Below are positions 8,086-17,184 of a DNA stretch of 64,000 bases, in pieces. The stretch spans positions 649,620-713,619 of the forward strand of contig NZ_BMHY01000001.1 in the NCBI RefSeq assembly GCF_014641555.1, written 5' to 3'. The notes under the pieces are model-generated. The model did not search any database, had not been told where the DNA came from, and saw only the letters and a program-made list of their open reading frames with translations. The DNA is from Paenibacillus radicis (ex Gao et al. 2016) (GTDB taxonomy: Bacteria > Bacillota > Bacilli > Paenibacillales > Paenibacillaceae). A program made the translations under genes and the position numbers. The number at the start of each line of letters is the position of its first letter. Positions within the stretch are counted from its first letter, which is position 1.

Positions 8086-9031
8086 GATGACTGCAAATCA
8101 CGGTAAGATCGGCGTACTTGTTATGTCCTATGGAACGCCGCAAAGCTTGGAAGACGTCGAGGCTTATTACACGCATATCCGCCGCGGCCATCCTCCTACC
8201 GAGGAGCAGCTGGCTGATCTGAAAGGCCGTTACGAGGCGATTGTTGGCGGCGTATTCCCGTTGCGTGAGAACACCAACGGCCAGGTAGCCGGACTGCAGG
8301 ATAAACTGGAGCAGCTTGCTCCGGGACGCTACGTCTGCTATCAAGGGCTGAAGCACGCAAGCCCTTATATCGAAGACGGTGTCAAGCAGATGGCAGAGGA
8401 CGGGGTGAAGCAGGCAGTCGGCATCGTGCTTGCGCCTCATTTTTCAACGATGAGTGTTGGTTCTTACATAAAAAGAGCGCAAGAGCAAGCCGAGGCAAGC
8501 GGAATTGCGATGTCATTCGTCGAATCGTACCATCTGCATCCCAAGCTGCTGCAAGCGCTGACGGAGCGGGTCGCGGACGGACTGAACCGGCTTGAGACAA
8601 GTTCGGGCGGGGTAAAACCGGTAAAAGTGCTTTTCAGTGCGCACAGCTTGCCGGAGCGCATTCGTGAGATTGGCGATCCCTATGAAAAACAATTGCTGGA
8701 AACTTCAGCAGCGGTAGCGTCAAAAGTTGGCATCGCCGATGGCGATTGGCAGTTCACATGGCAAAGCGCCGGCCGGACAAGAGAGCCGTGGCTGGGGCCG
8801 GACATTTTGGAAACATTAGACGGACTAGCTAAAGAAGACGGTATCAAAGCGGTACTGGTTGCGCCGGTTGGCTTTGTATCCGATCATTTGGAGGTATTGT
8901 TCGACCTTGATATCGAAGCGAAAGCGGCTGCAGGCGAGCTTGGCGTAGCGCTGGAGCGGATTGCGATGCTGAACAGAGATCCGTTATATATGGAGACGCT
9001 TGCTGAATCGGTAATAGAAGCCGGAGCTTAG
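8078..9031 (+). CDS. hemH: Ferrochelatase (coproporphyrin type)
   Basis: Inserts iron into the porphyrin ring. In Firmicutes the substrate is coproporphyrin III, so the product is coproheme (also called CpfC). 317 aa with start at 8078, where AAAGGA sits about 9 bases upstream and the ATG overlaps the hemE stop. SAHSLPE holds the catalytic histidine, and GFVSDHLEVLFDLDIEA is the ferrochelatase signature with the conserved glutamate. No membrane segment is seen. Confidence 0.96.
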   Translation: MSEMTANHGKIGVLVMSYGTPQSLEDVEAYYTHIRRGHPPTEEQLADLKGRYEAIVGGVFPLRENTNGQVAGLQDKLEQLAPGRYVCYQGLKHASPYIEDGVKQMAEDGVKQAVGIVLAPHFSTMSVGSYIKRAQEQAEASGIAMSFVESYHLHPKLLQALTERVADGLNRLETSSGGVKPVKVLFSAHSLPERIREIGDPYEKQLLETSAAVASKVGIADGDWQFTWQSAGRTREPWLGPDILETLDGLAKEDGIKAVLVAPVGFVSDHLEVLFDLDIEAKAAAGELGVALERIAMLNRDPLYMETLAESVIEAGA

Positions 9032-9098
9032 GCTGCGAGCTGTTAACATTTGGCTGACGGACAACATACAAGAACGAGTATAGAGAGGAAGTACAGCG

Positions 9099-10565
9099 AT
9101 GCGGAGAATCGGAGAGGCTGAGCACATTGTCATTATTGGCGGGGGCATCAGCGGACTGAGCTCCGCTTTTTATTTGCAGCGGGAAGCGGAGCGGCAAGGG
9201 AAACAACTGCGTCTGACAATTGTCGATGGCGCGGATTCTCTTGGCGGTAAAATCAATACGCTGCAGCGCGACGGTTTTGTCATTGAGAGAGGACCTGATT
9301 CCTTCCTGTCGCGGAAGCTGCCAACGATTGAGCTGGCGATGGAACTTGGCATCGAGGATGAATTAACAGCACAGAACCAAAGCGGGAAAACCGCTTTTAT
9401 AATGAAAGAAGGCAAGCTTCACCCGATGCCGAAAGGGCTTGTGCTGGGCATTCCAACCGATATGGAGGCTTTTATGGCAAGCGGCTTGGTGTCGGAGGCA
9501 GGCAAAAGCCGCGCTTTGCAGGATTTGGAGATGCCAGGTGATGCTCCAGAAGGAGATGAGTCGCTGGGCGGGTTTCTGTCGCGGCGGCTTGGCCCGGAAA
9601 TCGTTCAGCATGTGACTGAGCCGCTGCTTGCCGGCATTTATGCTGGTAATCTGAGCAAACTCAGCATTCAAGCGACCTTCCCGCAATTTGCTGAAGCAGA
9701 GCGTCAGCATGGCAGCTTGATTCGCGGCACGCAGCACCAGCAGCGGAACAAAGGCCAAGGCGCACAGCCGGCTTGGCCTGAGGGGCTGCCAGAGGAGCTG
9801 AAGGGGAGTGCCTTTTTAAGTTTTAAGAAGGGTTTATCCTCCTTGGTCGACGCCTTGGATAAGGCACTTGCCGGAGCTGAACGCAGACTAGGCGAGACGG
9901 TGACGGCCCTCGTGAAGAATGATAAGCAAGACGAGAAGTCAGAGGAAGCCCGCTATGAAATCGTGCTGGCATCGGGTGAACGGATCGCTGCAGACGGTGT
10001 CATCATTACGGCGCAAGGATTTAATGCCGCTTCTCTGTTGGAGCCGCACGTTAATGTATCTGCTTTGCGTGCTGTCGATTACGTGACAGTTGCGAACGTC
10101 GTTATGGCTTTTGATAAAGCGACCTTTGGCGTTGATTTTGCCGGGTCAGGATTTCTCGTGCCGCGCTCCGAAGGGCTGCGTATTACAGCTTGCACATGGA
10201 CCTCTACCAAATGGCTGCATACGAGCCCTGATGATAAGGTGCTGCTTCGCTGCTATGTCGGCCGCTCCGGCGATGAGGAGGCAGCCAAGCTGCCGGATGA
10301 CGAGCTAAAGCAAGCGGTGCTTGAAGATATAGCGAAGTCGATGGGTATTACCGCTCAGCCGATTTTTACCGAGATTACTCGTTTGCCTCGTTCGATGCCG
10401 CAATATCCGGTGGGTCATTTGGACAACATTGCCGGGCTGCGGGAGTCGATGGCGAAGGAATTGCCGGGCGTATATGTGACGGGAGCCGCCTTCGGAGGAG
10501 TAGGTTTGCCCGACTGTATCCGTCAGGGGAAAGAAGCTGCTTTGTCCGCACTGTCCGAGCTATGA
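9099..10565 (+). CDS. hemY: Coproporphyrinogen III / protoporphyrinogen oxidase
   Basis: FAD-dependent oxidase of the heme pathway (HemY/CgoX); in Firmicutes it oxidises coproporphyrinogen III to coproporphyrin III. 488 aa. The FAD dinucleotide motif IIGGGISGLSSAFYL is near residue 13, the ERGPDSFL substrate-domain motif follows, and the C-terminal FAD-binding GAAFGGVGLPDCIRQG closes the fold. AGAGAGGAAG precedes the ATG. It is third in the hem operon, 67 bp after hemH. A lysine/glutamate-rich loop near residues 265-285 (VKNDKQDEKSEEARYE) is slightly longer than in Bacillus. Confidence 0.95.
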   Translation: MRRIGEAEHIVIIGGGISGLSSAFYLQREAERQGKQLRLTIVDGADSLGGKINTLQRDGFVIERGPDSFLSRKLPTIELAMELGIEDELTAQNQSGKTAFIMKEGKLHPMPKGLVLGIPTDMEAFMASGLVSEAGKSRALQDLEMPGDAPEGDESLGGFLSRRLGPEIVQHVTEPLLAGIYAGNLSKLSIQATFPQFAEAERQHGSLIRGTQHQQRNKGQGAQPAWPEGLPEELKGSAFLSFKKGLSSLVDALDKALAGAERRLGETVTALVKNDKQDEKSEEARYEIVLASGERIAADGVIITAQGFNAASLLEPHVNVSALRAVDYVTVANVVMAFDKATFGVDFAGSGFLVPRSEGLRITACTWTSTKWLHTSPDDKVLLRCYVGRSGDEEAAKLPDDELKQAVLEDIAKSMGITAQPIFTEITRLPRSMPQYPVGHLDNIAGLRESMAKELPGVYVTGAAFGGVGLPDCIRQGKEAALSALSEL

Positions 10566-10631
10566 TTGTTTAGCAATCCAACAGGAACCTTGTTATAATG
10601 GAAAAGACTTTCTTTAAAAAGGAGCCATTCC

Positions 10632-11993
10632 ATGTACATATCACGTTCCGAATCCCATCAGCATGAAAAGCGCAAACGCAAGAAAAAGCGCCGGAGGCTG
10701 CTTGCGGTTAATTTAATGCTCCTTGGAGCGATTATCGTGTTAGTCGGCGTCGGGCTTTCGGTGAAAAATGCCGGTTCTATCGGCGATTTGCTGAGCTTTG
10801 GCGGAAAAGGCACGGAAATTAAATCTTCCGATGGCGGAGCAGCTGTTGTCGATAAAGGCGGCAAAGGCGAAGAAGATGGCGGTTCCGTACAAGAGGAAAA
10901 ACCCGCATCCGGTAAGGATGGGGAGACTGCCGAAGGGAAACCGCAGGATGAAGGCTCGGCAGACGGTGAAGCTGAAGGAGAAGCTCCCGTTAAAAATGAG
11001 CCGGGATCGACTGAAAACGGCAGTAATGGTGGCAGCGGCAGCGGCAGCGGCGAAAAAGTCAGATTGGCTTTCGTTGGCGACATTTTGCTGGCATCCTCGG
11101 TAGAAGATCAATTGAAGCGATACGGCGATGACTTTCCTTACGCTAAATCGCTGCTCTATTTGAGTGAGCCGGACATCACTGCGGGCAATCTGGAGTATCC
11201 GGTTACCGAGGGGGGCACTCCTGCGGACGATAAGTCGTTTGTATTCAAGGGCTCACCACGCGCGCTTCCAGCGCTGCGGGATGCAGGCTTTGATGTCGTT
11301 AGTCTGGCGAACAACCACACACTTGACCAAGGCGTGAAGGGACTTTTTGATACGATGTCCCATCTGGACGAAGCGGGTATCTCCCATATTGGTGCAGGCA
11401 AAGATGACACTGAGGCGTTTACACCCGTTATTAAAGAATCACGCGGCATCAAAATTGCATATATTGGGCTGAGCCGTGTCGTACCGAAGACGTCCTGGAA
11501 GGCGGATAAAAATACACCAGGCGTTGCGGAAACCTATGATACAACAAGGGCAAAGGCCGCAATTGCAAAAGCGAAGGAGCAGGCCGATCTGGTGGTCGTG
11601 ATGGTCCACTGGGGTAAAGAACGTGAGGATACGCCGCAACAATACCAGCGGGATTTCGCTCGCGAATACATTGACTCCGGTGCGGATCTTGTAATCGGCA
11701 GCCATCCTCATGTACTGCAAGGATTTGAAAAATATAAAGGCAAATGGATTGCGTATAGCTTAGGCAATTTTATTTTTAGCGTGTATCCAAAAGGAAATTC
11801 CGGAGAAACAGGCGTGCTTGACGCGACGTGTACGGCGAAAGGGGATTGCGACCTGCAATTCCATCCGATGTATGCAGACCAGGCGCAGCCAAAGCCGATG
11901 GAAGAGAAGCAGGCGCAAACGCTTATTGACCGATTGACTTCGATTTCATTCAAGGTGAAGCTGCGCAAAGACGGTACGCTCGTCTCCGAGTAA
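10632..11993 (+). CDS. CapA family protein (poly-gamma-glutamate synthesis-like metallophosphatase fold)
   Basis: 453 aa. A basic N-terminus with KRKRKKKRRR precedes one transmembrane helix (about residues 23-44), then a Glu/Gly/Ser-rich linker to residue ~140, then a CapA/PgsA domain outside the membrane. Family motifs are visible: FVGDILLASSVE, GNLEYPVTEGG, SLANNHTLDQG, VMVHWGKERE and VIGSHPHVLQGFE, which carry the metal-binding Asp, Asn and His residues. No capB/capC neighbours are present, so a poly-gamma-glutamate role is uncertain; orphan CapA proteins are common in Paenibacillus. A TATAAT at 10594-10599 precedes the gene, and AAAAAGGAG is its ribosome site. Confidence 0.88.
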   Translation: MYISRSESHQHEKRKRKKKRRRLLAVNLMLLGAIIVLVGVGLSVKNAGSIGDLLSFGGKGTEIKSSDGGAAVVDKGGKGEEDGGSVQEEKPASGKDGETAEGKPQDEGSADGEAEGEAPVKNEPGSTENGSNGGSGSGSGEKVRLAFVGDILLASSVEDQLKRYGDDFPYAKSLLYLSEPDITAGNLEYPVTEGGTPADDKSFVFKGSPRALPALRDAGFDVVSLANNHTLDQGVKGLFDTMSHLDEAGISHIGAGKDDTEAFTPVIKESRGIKIAYIGLSRVVPKTSWKADKNTPGVAETYDTTRAKAAIAKAKEQADLVVVMVHWGKEREDTPQQYQRDFAREYIDSGADLVIGSHPHVLQGFEKYKGKWIAYSLGNFIFSVYPKGNSGETGVLDATCTAKGDCDLQFHPMYADQAQPKPMEEKQAQTLIDRLTSISFKVKLRKDGTLVSE

Positions 11994-12020
11994 CCGGTGC
12001 CGAAAGGGTGATCGAGGAGC

Positions 12021-12773
12021 ATGAACAACCCGTGCGCAGCGCACAGGGGCTGGTCGGGCCGAGCGCCTGAGAATACAATGGCCTCCATACAGATGGCGCT
12101 GAGCGAACCGGATATCGAATGGATTGAAATTGATGTGCAGTTGTCCAAGGATCATATCCCCGTCGTCATTCACGACTATAAGCTTAGACGGACGACGAAC
12201 GGGAAAGGGCAGGTGCGAGATAAGACGGCTGCGGAATTAGCGGAACTGGATGCAGGAAGCTGGTTCTCGCCGTTATACCGCAACGAACGCATACCTACGC
12301 TGGAAGCGGTGCTGCAAGCCGTGTCGGGCAAATGCCGGTTGAATATCGAGCTGAAAACGGACGGCATTCGTTATCCTTACATTGAAGAACAGGTTTTGAA
12401 GCTTGTCAGGGATTACCGGATGGAGGATAGCGTCGTTATCACATCCTTCCATATTGGCTCTTTGCACCGGATGCACCAGCTGTCAGAAGGTGACCTGCGC
12501 ACCGGCTTTATTTTGGACGGATGGCGGGATTCACTGCCGGAGGAGCTGAAGCAAATCGGATCGGATTTTTTATCGATTGATTATGGCCGGCTCACGAAAG
12601 ACAGGATCAACCGTTTGCATGCTGCAGGCATACAAATTATGGCATGGACGATTAATGATGAGCGCAGCATTCGGAAGATCGCTGTGCTGGATTCAAATAT
12701 TATTATTTGCACGAATCATCCGGATCGCTGGCGGAGTGCGATGCTAACGATTGAAGCTAATGTGAAACGTTAG
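12021..12773 (+). CDS. Glycerophosphodiester phosphodiesterase
   Basis: GDPD-family TIM barrel, 250 aa, UgpQ type. It hydrolyses glycerophosphodiesters from lipid turnover to glycerol 3-phosphate and an alcohol. Motifs: AHRGWSGRAPENT near the N-terminus (catalytic His and Arg, Glu), IEIDVQLSKD with the metal ligands, and VVIHDYKLRRTTNG with the second catalytic His. No signal peptide, so cytosolic. GAGGAG precedes the ATG. It lies 27 bp after the CapA-like gene in the same direction, probably co-transcribed. Confidence 0.92.
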   Translation: MNNPCAAHRGWSGRAPENTMASIQMALSEPDIEWIEIDVQLSKDHIPVVIHDYKLRRTTNGKGQVRDKTAAELAELDAGSWFSPLYRNERIPTLEAVLQAVSGKCRLNIELKTDGIRYPYIEEQVLKLVRDYRMEDSVVITSFHIGSLHRMHQLSEGDLRTGFILDGWRDSLPEELKQIGSDFLSIDYGRLTKDRINRLHAAGIQIMAWTINDERSIRKIAVLDSNIIICTNHPDRWRSAMLTIEANVKR

Positions 12774-12888
12774 CGGGGCGCAAAAGTAAGAGCAAATTAA
12801 TAGCAAACGTTAAGTATGCACTTATAAGCAGCACTTATAGGTATGACGAGTTATCGATTCGGATAATGAAGCAAAAGGGGCGGGAAAG

Positions 12889-13746
12889 ATGGTTGGATGG
12901 ATCGACGAGTGGTGGCTTCGGGCGCTGGCGGGTTTGATCGGCAGCGGCATAATCGCCATCGCAGCCTATCGATTCCGCTCATTGTCGGGCTCGGGCGCCT
13001 GGTCGGCAGTTGCGATGGGGACGGGCTTCGTTACGTTGGGCGAGCCGGTATGGTTCGGCTGCCTGATCGCTTTCTTCGTCACTTCGACGCTCTGGTCGAA
13101 GTGGAAAAAGCGGCATCGCGCCAAAGCGAAGGCGGAAGCCAATTATGAGAAGACAGGCCGCCGCGATGCAGGCCAGGTGTGGGCAAATGGAGGCGTAGGC
13201 TTGCTGCTCTGCGCAGCAGACGCATGGCTGCCGTCGCCAGGCTGGCTTTACGCCTATATCGGCGTGATGGCCGCCGTTAATGCGGATACATGGGCGACCG
13301 AGATCGGCGCCCTGAGCAAGTCCGCGCCGCGCTCAATCATGAGCGGCAAGGTAGTGCCAGCGGGCACGAGCGGCGCGGTAACGCTGCTCGGCTCCGCAGC
13401 AGCGTTCGCAGGCGCCGCCCTCATCGGCGGCGTCGCGGCAGCGCTGCTTGCGCTCCAGCAGCACGTTGGCGCTGCTGCGGGCGCTTGGGGCGGCGCGGCG
13501 GCGCTAGTCGCAGCCGCCGCTGCCGCCGGCCTGGCCGGCTGCTTCGCGGATTCGCTGCTGGGCGCGACCGGCCAGGCCATGTACCGCTGCCGGGTATGCG
13601 GCAGCGGTACCGAGCGCGGCGTCCATTGCGGCGCCGCTGCCGAGCGAGTGCGCGGCTTCGCATGGCTGAACAACGACAGGGTGAACCTTCTGTCGTCGCT
13701 GCTCGCCGGTGTAATCGGTTGGGCGCTGGGCACGCTGCTGCTCTAA
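12889..13746 (+). CDS. DUF92 family integral membrane protein
   Basis: 285 aa with about seven hydrophobic segments. The sequence fits the DUF92/TIGR00297 family: ADTWATEIGALSKSAPRSI in the middle and NDRVNLLSSLLAG near the C-terminus are the conserved stretches. Relatives include plant phytyl-phosphate kinase (VTE6), so a CTP-dependent prenyl phosphate kinase-like activity has been suggested for the family, but none is shown here. GC content is high in the Ala-rich middle, which makes long shadow frames on both strands. GGGGCGGGAAAG precedes the ATG. A very long hairpin follows the stop. Confidence 0.85.
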   Translation: MVGWIDEWWLRALAGLIGSGIIAIAAYRFRSLSGSGAWSAVAMGTGFVTLGEPVWFGCLIAFFVTSTLWSKWKKRHRAKAKAEANYEKTGRRDAGQVWANGGVGLLLCAADAWLPSPGWLYAYIGVMAAVNADTWATEIGALSKSAPRSIMSGKVVPAGTSGAVTLLGSAAAFAGAALIGGVAAALLALQQHVGAAAGAWGGAAALVAAAAAAGLAGCFADSLLGATGQAMYRCRVCGSGTERGVHCGAAAERVRGFAWLNNDRVNLLSSLLAGVIGWALGTLLL

Positions 13747-13751
13747 AGCTC

Positions 13752-13795
13752 ATAAGGCCCTGCCAGGATCAGTCAAGATCCTGGCAGGGCCTTAT
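13752..13795. terminator. Perfect 19-bp hairpin after the DUF92 gene
   Basis: Arms of 19 bases (beginning ATAAGGCCCTGCC) pair perfectly around the 6-base loop AGTCAA, 5 bp after the stop codon. There is no long T run, so it may end transcription poorly or act as a 3' stabiliser. The arm sequence TAAGGCCCT resembles that of the hairpins in the tandem array just downstream. Confidence 0.65.
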
Positions 13796-13865
13796 TGCGT
13801 CGTTGTCACCTGTTATTGCGATCGCGATGATCCCCAGCAGGGTTTTTCCATCCATAAAGGCTTAT

Positions 13866-14240
13866 AAAAGCCCTGGAAAGTCGGCGGATTTCGCTGTATA
13901 AGACCCTGCGAGGGTCTTAACAAGCCAGAGTATGCCGTTTACTCATAAGTTAAGGCCCTCGTAGGGCCTTAACCATCCAGAATAGCAAGGAAGAGCCCCG
14001 GAAAATGGGTTGATTTCGCTGTATAAGACCCTGCAAGGGTCTTAACAAGCCAGATTATGCCCTTATCTCATAGTTTAAGGCCCTCGTAGGGCCTTAACCA
14101 TCCACGATGGCAAGGGAGAGCCCCGGAAAATGGGCTGATTTCGCTGTATAAGACCCTGCGAGGGTCTTAACGAGCCAAATAATGCCGTTATCTCATAGGT
14201 TAAGACCCTCGTAGGGTCTTAACCCACCCACAATTGCCCG
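13866..14240. repeat. Three tandem 125-bp units, each with two perfect hairpins
   Basis: Unit starts are about 13866, 13991 and 14116. The marker TCGCTGTATAAGACCCTG recurs at 13891, 14016 and 14141, exactly 125 bp apart. Hairpin 1 has 9-bp arms (TAAGACCCT/AGGGTCTTA) at 13899, 14024 and 14149. Hairpin 2 has 10-bp arms (TTAAGGCCCT/AGGGCCTTAA) at 13950, 14075 and 14200. In unit 3 hairpin 2 changes to TTAAGACCCT/AGGGTCTTAA on both arms, a compensatory pair change. No open frame spans the array. It lies between convergent genes. Confidence 0.9.
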
Positions 14241-14404
14241 ACGGACGGAAAGTTAGCTGATATTCGAGCAAGTTTGGCAAGTCATATTTTGTCCAGCTAA
14301 CGTTTGCCGCTGCATCCACGTTTAGCAACCAACTATATACCGTCATACACGGTAGCTTCCAATGCCACACCTGAAGCAGCCCCAACCGTACATTTCCACC
14401 TCCC

Positions 14405-14445
14405 ACCAAAAAAGCGTCGGCGCAGAATTTCCTGCGCCGACGCTT
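14405..14445 (-). terminator. Terminator of oligoendopeptidase F gene
   Basis: A 13-bp GC-rich stem (AGCGTCGGCGCAG and its complement) is followed on the minus strand by a run of T. It sits 13 bp after the stop codon. Confidence 0.85.
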
Positions 14446-14457
14446 GTCAACCATACA

Positions 14458-16248
14458 TTATTTCGTCAATTGCTCCATTTGCGTAATCAAGTTTTCGAAC
14501 ACGCTCATCGCTTGCTCGATTGGCTCAGGCGAAGACATATCTACGCCGGCCTTCTTGAGAATGTTGATCGAGAAATCGCTGCCGCCGCTTTTCAGGAAGC
14601 CGAGGTAACGATCGACTGCTGGAGCGCCTTCTTCCAAAATTTGTTTGGAGAAGCTTGTTGCTGCAGAGAAGCCAGTCGCGTATTTGTACACATAGAAGCT
14701 GGTGTAGAAATGCGGAATACGCGCCCATTCCATCTCGATATCTTTGTCTACGACCATATCTTTGCCGTAATACAGCACGTTCAGATCGTAGTAGATTTTG
14801 CTGAGCTCTTGCGGCGTAAGCGATTCGCCTTGCTCCGTCCGCTCATGCACGATTTTTTCAAACTCGCCGAACATCGTTTGACGGAATACCGTCGTCCGGA
14901 ATTGATCGGCATAGTAGGTCAACAGGTACATTTTCTCTTTCGGATCGGTCGACTTGTTCAGCAGATAATCCATAAGCAGCGCTTCGTTCAGTGTAGAAGC
15001 AACCTCTGCCAAGAAAATCGTATACTGTGCATCGCGGTAATTCTGATTCGTATCGGAGTAGTGCGAGTGGAGGGCGTGCCCCATCTCATGCGTCAACGTA
15101 AACATGCTGTTTAAGTTGTCCTTGTGGTTCAGCAGAACGTAAGGGTGCGTGCCGAAAGCTCCCCAGCTGTAAGCGCCGCTGCGTTTGCCTTCGTTTTCAT
15201 ACACGTCGATCCAGCCGTTGTCGAAGCCATCTTGCAGAACAGCCAAATAATCTTCGCCAAGCGGCTTCAAGCTTTCTTTGACAGTCGCTTTCGCCTCATC
15301 GAACGTAATGTCCATATCGAATTCGTCCACGAGCGGGGCGAACAGGTCATACATATGGAGTTCGTCGACGCCGAGCAGTTTTTTGCGAAGATTCATATAC
15401 CGGTGCATCAGTGGCAAGTGCTTATGAATCGTATCGATCAAATTCGTATAAACCGTTTGCGGGATGTTGTCACCATACAGCGACATATCCAGAGCCGACG
15501 GGTATTTGCGCGCACGAGCATAAAAAATATTTTTCGTAATGTTGGCGTTCAGCGTCGTTGCGAGCGTATTTTTAAGCTTGCCGTATGTATCGTACATCGT
15601 TGTGAACGCGTTTTGGCGTACCTCGCGGTTTTTACTTTCCAAAAATTGAATGTAACGGCCTTGCGTCAGCTCAATTTCCTCGCCGTTTTCGTTTTTCACC
15701 TTCGGAAACTTCAAGTCCGCATTGTTAAGAATGCTGAAAATCGTCCCAGGAGCCGAACTCACGTTGCCGACCTGAGCCATTAACGCTTCCTCGCTTTTGG
15801 ATAGTACATGCGCTTTCTGACGGCGCATTTCTTCCAGCGTATGACGGTATAGCGCAAGCTCCGGATCAGCGATGAATGCATCGAGCTGCTCGTCGGACAA
15901 CGACAACACTTCCGGTGTTACAAAAGAAAGTGCCTCGCCTGTCTCCACGCTAATTTTTTTGGATTTGTCGGAGAGCGCCTGATAGACGGGCTCCGCCGTG
16001 TCTTCATGATGCTTCATATTGGCATATACATAAAGCCGTTCCACATGAAGGGACAGTTGATCTTCAAGCTCAAAGCAGGCTTTAAGCTGCTTAGCATCGG
16101 CAAGCTTGCCTTCAAAAGCGCCGGCTTTTTTGATCAAGCTTTTAGCATCGGCATACTCTTTGTCCCATGCGGCTTGATTTTTAAACAAATCCTCCAGCTT
16201 CCAACGGTTTTCCACTGCGGTTTCGGAACGTTTCGGTACGTGATTCAT
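14458..16248 (-). CDS. pepF: Oligoendopeptidase F (M3B metallopeptidase)
   Basis: Zinc endopeptidase that cuts short peptides; 596 aa from the start at 16248, the family length. The zinc motif HEMGH lies at bases 15076-15090 (about residue 387), followed by the third ligand region in the NEALL-type helix (STLNEALLMDY). The chosen start has GAGGAGGAG about 5 bases upstream and gives the typical VPKRSETAVENRWKLEDLF opening. The frame continues upstream to a second well-placed start at 16392 that would add 48 residues resembling a signal peptide, so an exported form is possible. It is monocistronic with its own terminator. Confidence 0.93.
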   Translation of the reverse strand: MNHVPKRSETAVENRWKLEDLFKNQAAWDKEYADAKSLIKKAGAFEGKLADAKQLKACFELEDQLSLHVERLYVYANMKHHEDTAEPVYQALSDKSKKISVETGEALSFVTPEVLSLSDEQLDAFIADPELALYRHTLEEMRRQKAHVLSKSEEALMAQVGNVSSAPGTIFSILNNADLKFPKVKNENGEEIELTQGRYIQFLESKNREVRQNAFTTMYDTYGKLKNTLATTLNANITKNIFYARARKYPSALDMSLYGDNIPQTVYTNLIDTIHKHLPLMHRYMNLRKKLLGVDELHMYDLFAPLVDEFDMDITFDEAKATVKESLKPLGEDYLAVLQDGFDNGWIDVYENEGKRSGAYSWGAFGTHPYVLLNHKDNLNSMFTLTHEMGHALHSHYSDTNQNYRDAQYTIFLAEVASTLNEALLMDYLLNKSTDPKEKMYLLTYYADQFRTTVFRQTMFGEFEKIVHERTEQGESLTPQELSKIYYDLNVLYYGKDMVVDKDIEMEWARIPHFYTSFYVYKYATGFSAATSFSKQILEEGAPAVDRYLGFLKSGGSDFSINILKKAGVDMSSPEPIEQAMSVFENLITQMEQLTK

Positions 16249-16392
16249 CGAACTCCTCCTCGGAACGGTTATCGTAGATCGGTATTCATGCCCTTCATTT
16301 GCAGCATTCGTTTTGGGCTGAGCGGCAAGTTCTGCCGCTGCGGAACCCGGTGTCAAGCTTAACGCCAACAGGACGGGAAGCCATTTCATCAT
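16249..16392 (-). other. In-frame N-terminal extension of PepF resembling a signal peptide
   Basis: Forty-eight codons in frame with pepF, opening MMKWLPVLLALSLTPGSAAA then ELAAQ: a Lys, a hydrophobic core and an AxA-like cleavage site. AGAGGTGA lies 7 bases before its ATG. The internal pepF start has its own stronger ribosome site. Two forms, one exported and one cytosolic, could therefore be made. Confidence 0.45.
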
Positions 16393-16443
16393 GCGGTCAC
16401 CTCTAGAACACAGTTTGTCCTAGTATGTCCGGCACGCTCCCTA

Positions 16444-16626
16444 TTACTCCTGTCCCATCGTAAATAAGCTATAGACGACTAGAAAGAATGAAAATGCGAT
16501 AAATGCGATCGATATAAGCGCCAGACTGCGTCTAAACTGAGGTGCGATCGATTCGCGCTTCGCAAAGACAACGGCGCCCAACACGAAAGATGCGATGACA
16601 AAAATGATGGTAGCTGTAAAATCCAT
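16444..16626 (-). CDS. Small two-helix membrane protein
   Basis: 60 aa with two hydrophobic helices (about residues 4-21 and 33-56) joined by a basic loop KRESIAPQFRR. AGGAGG lies upstream of the ATG at 16626. I do not recognise a family. It lies just upstream of pepF on the same strand, about 50 bp before its longer start, and could share its transcript. Confidence 0.6.
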   Translation of the reverse strand: MDFTATIIFVIASFVLGAVVFAKRESIAPQFRRSLALISIAFIAFSFFLVVYSLFTMGQE

Positions 16627-16746
16627 CGGCGGCGTATACCTCCTGTATTGTCGTATGCGTACCGTTGTATCGTTATGTTCGCCGCAAACCCTATTATTTC
16701 CTCCCGCTTTAGCGTTTAGAGAGGGCTTCAGCGTAACTTGGACTGC

Positions 16747-16980
16747 CTATACCGATTTAAAAGCGGCAATAATCGCATCGCGCTCTTCTTCGCGGCCTTC
16801 ATAGCTAGCCAGCTTGAAGCGATTTTCTGCCCAGTGGAGCATTTCCGGACGGCTTACGAAGGTATGGCATTCCTCGCCCCATTGATCGGAAATTTCCCGT
16901 ACGATCAGCGTCTTGCCTTGAACCTCGACCGTCAGCATATTGTATTTATCGATTTTGTATATTTCGTGCTTTTTGAACAT
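16747..16980 (-). CDS. Small conserved-looking cytosolic protein of unknown function
   Basis: 77 aa from the start at 16980, where AAAGGTGG lies 8 bases upstream (opening MFKKHEIYKIDKYN). The frame extends further upstream, but those starts lack a ribosome site. The protein has alternating beta-like segments (MLTVEVQGKTLIVREI) and a charged helix at the C-terminus; no cysteine pair or membrane segment. Not recognised. Confidence 0.6.
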   Translation of the reverse strand: MFKKHEIYKIDKYNMLTVEVQGKTLIVREISDQWGEECHTFVSRPEMLHWAENRFKLASYEGREEERDAIIAAFKSV

Positions 16981-17184
16981 CTGTATGTCCACCTTTCTAT
17001 CCATCTCTTGCTTGCAAAAACGGATTGTTCTCATCATAGCCAAAAAGGAGGGTGGAAATCAATAAGCATCGGTAGTATTATAGGTATAATCTGCTAAAAT
17101 GCAGTGAAATTTCCGGCAAGGAGAGCCTTGCCAGGAAAAGATGAGTGGAGAAGAGTAGAGCTGAGATGAGGAGAGTGTTCGTTA

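Larger units (their letters stand above)
13747..14457. other. Intergenic region between convergent genes
   Basis: Contains the 19-bp hairpin, the 125-bp tandem array and the minus-strand terminator of the oligoendopeptidase gene. The stretch 14241-14400 shows no gene, repeat or signal that I can recognise. Confidence 0.75.

Noticed and set aside
13254..13901. Long open frames on both strands over the DUF92 gene
   Set aside because: Ala/Arg-rich shadows of high-GC codons in the real gene; no starts with ribosome sites.
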